A stretch of DNA of 23,901 nt from CAYYNP01 sp964472545 (lineage in GTDB: Bacteria; Planctomycetota; Planctomycetia; Pirellulales; Thermoguttaceae): assembly GCA_964472545.1 (NCBI GenBank), contig CAYYNP010000144.1, positions 1 to 23,901 on the forward strand. The letters run 5' to 3'. Positions 8,499 through 15,707 of the stretch are shown in pieces. The position numbers were made by a program, and so were the translations under genes. The notes beneath the pieces are model-generated. The model was given only the letters and a program-made list of their open reading frames with translations, was not told the origin of the DNA and made no database searches. Position 1 is the first letter of the stretch. Each line of letters opens with the position of its first letter.

Positions 8499-10748
8499 TC
8501 ATTTCTCCCCCTTCGCTAGCCCGATCAACTTCACCAACTCCGCGAACGACGGCCTCTCGCGCAGCCGCGTGTCGACGCTCTCGGCAAGCTGTGCCACGGT
8601 CGCCATGGTGGTGCCGCGATGTTGGGCATAAGGCGACTCCCGCAGCACCTCGGCTGTCTGGGCGGCCACCACGGCCTGCTGCAGCGACAGGGGCGACTGC
8701 GAGAACGTGGGAGCCATCTGCGACTGCCGCAGGGTACGCACGATCTGTTGCGGCTGCTGGCTGCCGGGTGGAAGCCACGTCAACTCGACGCTGGCAATTT
8801 CCCGGCCGCTGCTGCGGCTCCCCGCGACAAACTCGATCTCATATAACGCCGTGGCCGACTGGCCTGCGAGGAACTCGGCCTCCGGCTTCTGCGGCAGCAT
8901 GCCGATCAGGGCGTTGGCCTCGTGGCCCAGGAGGCGGTAGCGGGCGACGGCCTTGGGGTTGAAGCTGACCTTCAATCGGGCGTCGGTGGCCACCAACTGC
9001 GGCCTGCCGGTGAGCGACTCCAGCAAGGCGGAGCGAACCTGATCGGCGTCGGCCGCCCGATGGATCTTCCCGCCGCCAGACGCGGCAAACGCCGCCAGCA
9101 GCGGGTTGGGCTTCTCGGCCTGTCCCGGTTCGACCTGCCCCGGCTCCACCCGGCCCAGATCGACCACGTCGAAGAAAACCCCCCGCTTGGCGACCGCAGC
9201 CAGACGTCGCTTGATTTGAGCGCTCGACTGTTGGTCGAGCCCCGGGCGACCGTCGGTCAGCAGGACCACCCGAACGTCGGTATCACCCATGGCGGTCTTG
9301 CGTGGGGCCGCCGCACAGGCGGTTCGTACCCCCTCGGCCAGGTTCGTGAACCCGTCGGCCGAGATCATCTCCGTGCCGGCCAAAAGTACGTCGGCATCTT
9401 CACGACCGCAATCTTCCAACAGCAGCCGCGCGTTTTCGCTGAACGCGACCAGTGCAAAGCGATCTTCGGGCCCCATGCGTTCAATTACGTCGGCCAACGC
9501 CCGACGAACCATCGTCAAACGCCCTTCGAGCAACATGCTGCGGGAGACATCGACCGCCAGGACCAGATAGGCCGGCGGCCGATTGCTATCGGTGATCTCA
9601 CGTGCCTGAACGCCCACTTGGAGCACGCAGATCCCCTCGCCGCGGTTCGGCGACGGGCTGGCTGCTGCGGTCAATCCTAGCGCCCGGCGCTCGGGGGCCG
9701 GGAATTCGTAATCCATAGCCGCGAGAAACTCCTCCGTACGGATGTGTTTCCTGTTCGGCCATTCCTTGTCTTTGCCGTCCAGATATCGCTGCGTCAAGTC
9801 GAAGCTCGCCCGGCCGATGTCCAACGGTACGACGCTGCTTTCCAGTTGGGTGTCTATCCCGGGGGGAACAAACGGGTGGATCCCGTACTTTATCAGGAAC
9901 GTTATGTCCACGCCCGTCACCAGCGGCCAAGCGATCCCCCGGGGAGCCGGAGAAGCCACCCGTTTGATGGCATCTTCACCCAGCGACTCCAGCGGGTCGT
10001 GGGCAGCCGAGATCGTGATCGGAGGCGGGGGCGCGGGCGACACGACTTCCCTCCAGGGAAGCAACGCGGGTCCCGGCTCGGTGAAGTCTGCCAACTCGAC
10101 TGCCGGCGCCGATGCAGGCGACCATGTGTTGGAAGGCCCGTCACCCGTATTCCACCAGTCGGCCACGCCGATTTCGAGCGCGGGCCCCGGTGCGGTGCCT
10201 GCCCCATCATCGATCGACGAGGCGAGTATCGGTGGGCGGAGACGGCCTCGATCGGGGAAGACCGAAAGCAGCAGCCCGAGCACGCCGCCGATGTACGACA
10301 GCCCAATCGCCAAGGCCAACGACACGGCCGTGGCCCAACGCGAAAGACCGTGCCATTGCAGGCGCCGCTTTACCGTCTGCCGCAGTCTGCCGGTAAGCGT
10401 TGCCGGAACGGGCACGTCGCGGAGCGTGACGTCGAGATCGTCGTCATCGGCCAAGGGGGTTGCACGCAGCCGGTCGAGCAGGCCCTCGGGAACCGGCACG
10501 TCGCGAATCGCCTCATCAAGGGTCTCGACCAGCGTCTCGCCTTCGGCCAAGATCGTGTCGGCCAAAACGGCCCTTCTTACCCGGTTGACCAACCCCTCGG
10601 GCATCGGCACGTGGCGCAACGCCGTATCGAGCCCCTCGTCGTCGGCCAGCGCAGCCCGACGCAGCCGGCTCAGCAAGCCCTGCGGCAACTCAACGGCTCG
10701 CAGTTCGCTGTCCTGCTCGGCGTCGGGATGGGCGTCGAAAGGGAGCAT
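8499..10748 (-). CDS. YfbK-like VWA protein with anti-sigma-like layout
   Basis: The 749-aa protein has four cytoplasmic repeats (about residues 16-43, 44-80, 81-108 and 109-129) with the core LRDVPVPEGLLDRLR. A single membrane helix (about 139-163) and a Pro-rich linker follow. Next comes a YfbK-type N-terminal region (about 305-350, with RTEEFLAAMDYEFP), then a von Willebrand A domain (about 391-580) with an intact MIDAS: DVSRS at 399-403, the threonine of FTNLAEG near 467, and LLTDGRPG near 495. The end matches the YfbK C-terminal region (YRLLGHEANAL, then ATALYEIEF). It begins 83 bp after the ECF sigma gene on the same strand, so a sigma-regulator pair is likely. No Shine-Dalgarno is visible at the ATG, so it may be translationally coupled or use another signal. 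The anti-sigma role is inference from layout and neighbourhood. Confidence 0.85.
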   Translation of the reverse strand: MLPFDAHPDAEQDSELRAVELPQGLLSRLRRAALADDEGLDTALRHVPMPEGLVNRVRRAVLADTILAEGETLVETLDEAIRDVPVPEGLLDRLRATPLADDDDLDVTLRDVPVPATLTGRLRQTVKRRLQWHGLSRWATAVSLALAIGLSYIGGVLGLLLSVFPDRGRLRPPILASSIDDGAGTAPGPALEIGVADWWNTGDGPSNTWSPASAPAVELADFTEPGPALLPWREVVSPAPPPPITISAAHDPLESLGEDAIKRVASPAPRGIAWPLVTGVDITFLIKYGIHPFVPPGIDTQLESSVVPLDIGRASFDLTQRYLDGKDKEWPNRKHIRTEEFLAAMDYEFPAPERRALGLTAAASPSPNRGEGICVLQVGVQAREITDSNRPPAYLVLAVDVSRSMLLEGRLTMVRRALADVIERMGPEDRFALVAFSENARLLLEDCGREDADVLLAGTEMISADGFTNLAEGVRTACAAAPRKTAMGDTDVRVVLLTDGRPGLDQQSSAQIKRRLAAVAKRGVFFDVVDLGRVEPGQVEPGQAEKPNPLLAAFAASGGGKIHRAADADQVRSALLESLTGRPQLVATDARLKVSFNPKAVARYRLLGHEANALIGMLPQKPEAEFLAGQSATALYEIEFVAGSRSSGREIASVELTWLPPGSQQPQQIVRTLRQSQMAPTFSQSPLSLQQAVVAAQTAEVLRESPYAQHRGTTMATVAQLAESVDTRLRERPSFAELVKLIGLAKGEK
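9119..9148. repeat. 15-bp in-frame duplication in the VWA gene
   Basis: CCTGTCCCGGTTCGA (9119-9133) is followed by CCTGCCCCGGCTCCA (9134-9148), three differences. On the minus strand they encode the repeated VEPGQ pentapeptide in a surface-loop-like stretch after the VWA core. Confidence 0.7.
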
Positions 10749-10831
10749 GGTTGGTGGGTTGGGTGACGGAAACTGGAGGTTTGTTCTGTTTAGCGGCCGA
10801 TTGTCGATTTCGCGCTGTGATTCTCTACTCT

Positions 10832-11332
10832 CTATTTGGCCCCCGCGGCCACCAAATATTCCCGCAGCCGTTTTCGAGCCCGGCTGACGCGGGAGAGCAC
10901 GGTTCCCAAAGGGACATCCAACAAGTCGGCCGTCTCCTGGTGGGTCAATTCTCCCACGACGACCAACAACAGCGTCTCGCGTAGATCCGTCGGCAGCCGA
11001 TCGAGCACATGCTGGATTTCGTCGCTGAACTCATCCCGCAGGGGGTCCTCGGCCGGCCTGCCAACGTCGATCGTCTTCTCGCCGGCCAGTACCGTAGGGG
11101 GCCTAGGTTTACGCCAGTAGTCTGCAACGCGACGCCGCAGGATCGATGCCAACCAGGCCCGCTCTCCTTCGCCGGGGCGGAACAGCCGCCGACTCTTCCA
11201 GGCCGACCGGAACGCCTCCTGGACAAGGTCCTCGGCCTCGTGCCGATCCCCCACCATGCGGTAGGCCATCCGGTACATCGAGGGGCCGTAGTCGGCGACC
11301 AATCGGTTGAACTCGGTTAGCGAAAGCGCCAA
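10832..11332 (-). CDS. ECF-type RNA polymerase sigma factor
   Basis: The 166-aa protein has a sigma2 region at about 8-73 (FNRLVADYGPSMYRMAYRMV, then EAEDLVQEAF and WLASILRRRVADYWRK) and a sigma4 helix-turn-helix region at about 103-160 (LDRLPTDLRETLLL, ELTHQETADLLDVPLGTV, RARKRLREYL). Both are standard for extracytoplasmic-function sigma factors. The frame is open far upstream to 12694, but that part lies opposite the 333-aa gene and is not coding. No ATG is available near the sigma2 start. TTG at 11332 is chosen because AGGAG lies eight bases before it; a GTG at 11368 is an alternative. The gene is followed after 83 bp by the VWA membrane protein, its probable regulator. Confidence 0.85.
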   Translation of the reverse strand: MALSLTEFNRLVADYGPSMYRMAYRMVGDRHEAEDLVQEAFRSAWKSRRLFRPGEGERAWLASILRRRVADYWRKPRPPTVLAGEKTIDVGRPAEDPLRDEFSDEIQHVLDRLPTDLRETLLLVVVGELTHQETADLLDVPLGTVLSRVSRARKRLREYLVAAGAK

Positions 11333-11767
11333 ATCCGCTTCTCCTTCGTAGACCTCTCCCCTGGACACAGCGCATTGCCGTACCCAGGGAGCCTGATAGA
11401 AACTCGGCCAAAAGCGGCAAGAGTATTCCCCAACGCTCCTGCCCTCCCCATCTATTGTACCCCTGAGGGCCGTGTCGGCTGAGGCCAAGAACGCCGAAAC
11501 CACACTATCCGGGGGGTGGCTGGTGATCGGCCCGGCATAGAACCGGCAATACATAACGCCCGGCCAGACGATACCAGAGTACGATACCAGAATACGGCGC
11601 CATTGAAGGCCGCTGAATCGCGTGTTATTGGAGCGTGCCGCTGGCGTGCCGCGGGTTGTCGTTGCGGATCTGCTTGTTGGCGCCCCGCGCCGAGATACAA
11701 TTCCACATGAAGATCTCTCGTGGCGATCTCTCCATTCCGACGGTCCCAGAGAAGCTGGTGGCGTGTC
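11333..11767. other. divergent intergenic region with a 13-bp duplication
   Basis: This 435-bp region separates the minus-strand sigma factor gene from the plus-strand membrane-protein operon, so it must hold promoters for both directions. No convincing consensus sigma70 boxes were found for either gene. ACGATACCAGAGT (11568-11580) is followed directly by ACGATACCAGAAT (11581-11593), a tandem pair with one mismatch that could be a duplicated operator or simple slippage. An ORF across it on the minus strand (11452-11775) has no recognisable features. Confidence 0.5.
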
Positions 11768-12769
11768 ATGGTCAACTTTCAACAGACTCAGAAACCTCGC
11801 AACTACCTCGCCCGCCGAGAACAGCGGAGGCTGCTGATCATGGTGGCGGGTTTGGCGTTGGTGGTGATCTTGATGAACGAGGCGCGGAAGCCGGAAAACT
11901 GGCCCTGGTTCCGGGGAGAATCGGGCGGCGGACAGGCGGCTCAGGCCACGCCGGTCCCGGCGAAAGACCCCCCGTTCGACAATCGCCCCAAGACGCAAGC
12001 CACCAAAACGTCGCCCACGGCCCCGATCGGCAAGGGGGTCGACGATCGTTACTTTCCGGGCGTCGAGCCGTTGTTGCTCGAGTCGATCCAAGACAACCGC
12101 ACCTATCGCTACGACGGCGAGGCCTGGTTCCATCTGCTCGATATCCTCAACCGAACTGAGCAGTCGGTACTCGAAGCGCATTCGCGCGGACGCGCGCAGT
12201 ATCGCCAGTTGACAAAGCAGTCGAATGAATATCGGGGCGAGCTGTGGACCATCCAGGGCACGATCCGCCGTGTGGTGCGCAAGCCGGCACGGGAAAACGA
12301 CTTCGGCATCGAGGGCTTCTACGAACTCTGGTGTTCGCCGTCCGACAGCCCCACCTGGCCGATCGTGATCCACTGCCTCTATCTGCCCGAAGGTTTTCCC
12401 GAAGGGGACGACATCTACGTCGAGACCAGCGTTACCGGGTTCTACTTCAAGCGATGGCCCTATCAGTCGACGGACTACGCTGGCCGCGTGGCGCCGCTGA
12501 TCTTGGCGAGAACGCCGTCTTGGCAACCGCCCCCGCCTGTGAACGACTTGGCCGCGTCGGACACGGGATCCGGCAGCCGGTGGCTGATGATCGGCCTGGC
12601 GGCCGTGTTCGGGCTGTTGGCGGCCGGCTACGTCTACCTGCGGACCCGATCTCCGCGCGGCGACCCGAGCGAGCCCTCGCCCGATTTCGACCAATTACAA
12701 AACGTGTTGAGCATGCCCGACGTGGGACCGCCGCCGGAGAGCCCGAGCGATCATGCGACCAGAGAATAG
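11768..12769 (+). CDS. two-helix membrane protein, single copy of repeated domain
   Basis: The 333-aa protein has a basic N-terminus, a membrane helix at about 21-36, an exported or periplasmic middle, a second helix at about 271-290 (RWLMIGLAAVFGLLAAGYVY) and a short Pro/Ser-rich cytoplasmic tail. The middle (about 96-252) is not a family I can name, but it matches each of the four repeats of the next protein: GELWTIQGTIRRVVR, then FYELWC, HCLYLPEGFP, VTGFYFKRWPY, RVAPLILARTPSW. The RG-hydrophobic-GTxRR start and alternating beta pattern suggest an OB-like beta barrel, which is inference. ATG 11768 is chosen over GTG 11720, which adds 16 residues without hydrophobic or domain content. It is first in a plus-strand operon, with 31 bp to the next gene. 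Confidence 0.75.
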   Translation: MVNFQQTQKPRNYLARREQRRLLIMVAGLALVVILMNEARKPENWPWFRGESGGGQAAQATPVPAKDPPFDNRPKTQATKTSPTAPIGKGVDDRYFPGVEPLLLESIQDNRTYRYDGEAWFHLLDILNRTEQSVLEAHSRGRAQYRQLTKQSNEYRGELWTIQGTIRRVVRKPARENDFGIEGFYELWCSPSDSPTWPIVIHCLYLPEGFPEGDDIYVETSVTGFYFKRWPYQSTDYAGRVAPLILARTPSWQPPPPVNDLAASDTGSGSRWLMIGLAAVFGLLAAGYVYLRTRSPRGDPSEPSPDFDQLQNVLSMPDVGPPPESPSDHATRE

Positions 12770-12800
12770 CCGTTTGCGGCCCAGCCCGGGGGTGTTTTGA

Positions 12801-15707
12801 ATGAAACACGTCGTTGAACCACGCAGCATCGGGAACGCCGCAGGCCCGGCCTGCCAAGCTACTGGGGCGAGCGGGTCCGGACGCCATGCGAGCGAACGCC
12901 GTGCATGCCCACGACGAGCGTGGGCATGGCACCCGGCGCGGGCATGCCACCCGTTTGTCTTCGCGGTGTTCTTGGCGGCCGTGTTGCTCCGGCCGATCGA
13001 TCGCGTGATGGCTCAGGACTCCGCACCGGCACCTCCCCCTACCGCCGAGCCGACTTCTGCCTCGCACAAGCTACTGGCAGAACTCGGAATGGATCTGGCG
13101 TTGTTTGACGACGTGGAGGAGACGACCTCGTTGAGCGTTGGGGAGAGCGGTTGTTTCTATCAACTGCTGGCGGCCGCCGGCCGGGCCGAAGACGAGCGAC
13201 TTACCCGCGAGGCCGAGGCGATCCTCGAGCAGACCCCAAACGAGTTAAAGTCGGCCGACGGAAAGCACTTTTCCATTGCCGCGCTGTTGGACGAGCCGGC
13301 GGCCCATCGTGGGCGGTTGGTGACTTTCGCCGGCACGGCCCGCCGCCTCGTGCGGGTGCGGGTTGCCGAGGAACTGCGTGGGGATCTGGACATCGACCAT
13401 TATTATCAAGTGTTCCTGTCGCCCGAAGATCAAGAGGACGCTTCGATCGCCTTCTGCACGCGGCGGCTGCCGAAAGGGATGCCCGTCGAAGCCGACAATC
13501 CCGACGAACCCTACGCCGAGCGCGTTCGCGTGACCGGCTTCTTCATGAAGCCTTGGAGCTATCTGGCCCGGGCCGCCGACGCGTCTGACCCCCTTTCTGG
13601 CGGCGTTCAGAGGCGAATCGCCCCGCTGTTGGTCGGCGGCGAGGTGATCTGGACACCCAGCAAGCCGTCCGAACCGGTCGACCCGCCGGGACCGGTCTCT
13701 TCGGTGGAGCCGACGACGCGCTCCGAGGAGGTGCTGGTCGAGTTGGGCATGGACCTGGGACTATTCGGCGATGTTGAAGACGGGGCGGAGTTGACGGGCC
13801 CGCAACGGGCGTGTCTCGAACGGATGTTGGCCGCCGCCGGCCGGGCGGAATCGGAGCAAGTGCTCCTCGAAGCCCGCATGCTCCGCCGCACGGCTCCCGA
13901 CGAACTCCGCCACGAGGACGGAGAACAGTACTTGGCTGCGCCGCTGTTGGCCGATCCGGCGGCGCATCGCGGCCGGCTGCTGATACTCTCCGGCACGGCC
14001 CGCCGCACGGAACGCGTCGAGATCGACGACGCGGCTGCTGCCCGCCTCGGCTTCGACCACTACTTCCGGCTCTACGTTTTCACCGCCGACGTGCCCGACG
14101 TGCCGGTCGTATTCGCGGTCCGTTCACTGCCTTCGGGAATGCTCACCGGCGACGGTCCACAGCACGTCTACGCAGTCCACATGGCAGGTTTCTTCGCCAT
14201 GACCTGGGACTGCCCTGACGCGCCCTCGCCGGACGTGCCCTCGCCGGACGTGCCCTCGCCGGACGATGACGCACATCCCGCTGACGCTCCGGCCACCCCG
14301 GGCAGTCGCCAAGTCGTGCCCGTGTTGGTCGGGCGCCAGCCGTTGTGGAACCCCCATGCCCGCGATCTGCTGCGGCTGCACGGCGTGGAAGAGATCCGCT
14401 ACGCGATCGACGGTGCGGAGGTCAGCAGTTCCGAGTTGGAGACGCTGTTGAACGTGCTCTACTGGGTCCGTGGCTTCTCGGTGGTCGACGTCGAAGGCTG
14501 GGCCCGGGATGACGTTTCCCCGGTGGCAATCGTCGACGACCCGGAGACCCATCGGGTCGAGTTGGTCCGCCTGTCGGGCCGGCTGGTAGAGCGGAAGGCC
14601 TACGCGCCGTTGCCGACGGTTGCGGAGAATCTGGAGTTGCCGGCGTACTATCGATGCCGGGTGATGGTCGAAGGCGACGGCCCCGACGATCGGTGGCCCG
14701 TGCTGATCTACACGCCGACCGTTCCCTCGGCCTGGAAACAGGACAAATCACACGAACAGGACGCCGAAGTCGGCGCCGTGGGCCTGTTCCTGAAGGTCGG
14801 CGGCAACGACCCGGAAACCGGCAAGCCGATGCCCGTCTTCGTGGCCCAGCGGATCGCCTGGCACCCGGACACGCCGCTGGGGAGACGGCAAATGGACGTC
14901 GGGTTGCTCGACGACGTCGTCGATCGCAAGGGGCTTAGGGACGTCGATCGCGAGTGTTTCTATCAACTCTTGGCGGCAGCCGGGCGGACCGAGCCGGGCG
15001 AATTGCTCGAGCAGGCCGAGAAACTCCTGGCCGATCTGCCCGCCGAGGCCAAACGCAACGGCGGCAAGGAACTCAAAGTCGTGCCGCTGTTCAACGAAGC
15101 CCCGAAGCAGCGAGGACGATTGGTCGTGTTGACCGGAACGGTCAAGAGCGTCGTCAGGATGCGCGTCGACGAGGAGAGCATCCGCCAGCGCTTCGGCATC
15201 GACGCCTTTTACAACGTGTTCCTCTTCCCAGACGACTCGCAGAACAACCCGGTGGTCTTCTGCGTGCTCGAACTGCCCGAGGGGATGTCGCCCGGCTCCG
15301 ATCCGGATTACTCCGAGCGGGTTCGCGTGGCCGGGTTCTTCATGAAGACGTGGGGTTATCCGATCGCGAATCCGAAGACCTCTAGCGATGATTCCGGCTC
15401 GCCCCCGAAACAACTTGCCCCGCTGCTGATCGGCCGCGACCTGGAACTGGTCGTCGAGCCGACGCCGACGCCGGACTGGCTGGCCGGGCTGATCGCGGGA
15501 GGGCTGTTCGTGGTGGCATTGTTGGGCGTTTGGATTGCTCTCTGGCGTTTCAGCCGCGGCGACCGGCAGTTTCATCGGCAGACGCTCTCGAAGACCTACG
15601 CCGTCGAATCCGGCGTTTCGCTGGACGAAATCGACCTTCAGACGGCCGGCGAGGTAGACTACGATGGCCCCAACGACGACCGTTCCCCGGGAGGCAGTCC
15701 GAATTGA
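12801..15707 (+). CDS. exported protein with four tandem unknown domains
   Basis: The 968-aa protein has a signal-like hydrophobic stretch at about 50-64 with likely cleavage after VMA (71). It then has four copies of a domain of about 170-210 residues, at about 90-287, 309-516, 520-690 and 693-880, and a C-terminal membrane helix at about 892-914 with a 50-residue tail. Shared marks are GMDLxLFxDVE, a CFYQLLAAAGR helix, a RGRL segment then GTxRR, LPxGM, VxGFFMKxW and APLLxG. The third copy is the most degraded. A S-P-D-V-P linker (475-488) follows copy two. The N-terminal 49 residues are Arg/Ala-rich and include a DNA palindrome, so the true start may be later. Probably anchored by its last helix with the repeats outside. 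Function unknown; it is co-transcribed with its single-copy relative and the sulfotransferase. Confidence 0.8.
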   Translation: MKHVVEPRSIGNAAGPACQATGASGSGRHASERRACPRRAWAWHPARACHPFVFAVFLAAVLLRPIDRVMAQDSAPAPPPTAEPTSASHKLLAELGMDLALFDDVEETTSLSVGESGCFYQLLAAAGRAEDERLTREAEAILEQTPNELKSADGKHFSIAALLDEPAAHRGRLVTFAGTARRLVRVRVAEELRGDLDIDHYYQVFLSPEDQEDASIAFCTRRLPKGMPVEADNPDEPYAERVRVTGFFMKPWSYLARAADASDPLSGGVQRRIAPLLVGGEVIWTPSKPSEPVDPPGPVSSVEPTTRSEEVLVELGMDLGLFGDVEDGAELTGPQRACLERMLAAAGRAESEQVLLEARMLRRTAPDELRHEDGEQYLAAPLLADPAAHRGRLLILSGTARRTERVEIDDAAAARLGFDHYFRLYVFTADVPDVPVVFAVRSLPSGMLTGDGPQHVYAVHMAGFFAMTWDCPDAPSPDVPSPDVPSPDDDAHPADAPATPGSRQVVPVLVGRQPLWNPHARDLLRLHGVEEIRYAIDGAEVSSSELETLLNVLYWVRGFSVVDVEGWARDDVSPVAIVDDPETHRVELVRLSGRLVERKAYAPLPTVAENLELPAYYRCRVMVEGDGPDDRWPVLIYTPTVPSAWKQDKSHEQDAEVGAVGLFLKVGGNDPETGKPMPVFVAQRIAWHPDTPLGRRQMDVGLLDDVVDRKGLRDVDRECFYQLLAAAGRTEPGELLEQAEKLLADLPAEAKRNGGKELKVVPLFNEAPKQRGRLVVLTGTVKSVVRMRVDEESIRQRFGIDAFYNVFLFPDDSQNNPVVFCVLELPEGMSPGSDPDYSERVRVAGFFMKTWGYPIANPKTSSDDSGSPPKQLAPLLIGRDLELVVEPTPTPDWLAGLIAGGLFVVALLGVWIALWRFSRGDRQFHRQTLSKTYAVESGVSLDEIDLQTAGEVDYDGPNDDRSPGGSPN
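12904..12928. repeat. GC-rich palindrome inside a 5' coding end
   Basis: CATGCCCACG (12904-12913) and CGTGGGCATG (12919-12928) are a perfect 10-bp inverted repeat with a five-base loop. They are followed by two near-copies, GTGGGCATGGCACCCG (12920-12935) and GCGGGCATGCCACCCG (12937-12952). The structure resembles REP-type dispersed palindromes and sits just before the signal-peptide core of the 968-aa protein. Confidence 0.75.
14222..14266. repeat. 15-bp in-frame triplication, SPDVP linker
   Basis: Three 15-bp units GCCCTCGCCGGACGT stand at 14222-14236, 14237-14251 and 14252-14266 (the last ends in A). They encode the S-P-D-V-P linker inside the second repeat region of the 968-aa protein and keep the frame. 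Confidence 0.9.

Noticed and set aside
9742..10887. Plus-strand frames of 340 and 381 codons opposite the VWA gene
   Set aside because: Low-complexity Ser/Arg/Pro sequences antisense to the recognised YfbK-like protein.
11452..11775. 107-codon minus-strand ORF upstream of the sigma factor
   Set aside because: It spans the 13-bp duplication and the start of the opposite gene, with no ribosome binding site or recognisable domain.
11333..12694. Upstream extension of the sigma factor frame to 620 codons
   Set aside because: It lies antisense to the 333-aa membrane protein and shows no sigma-related or other motif. The sigma2 region begins just after the TTG at 11332.
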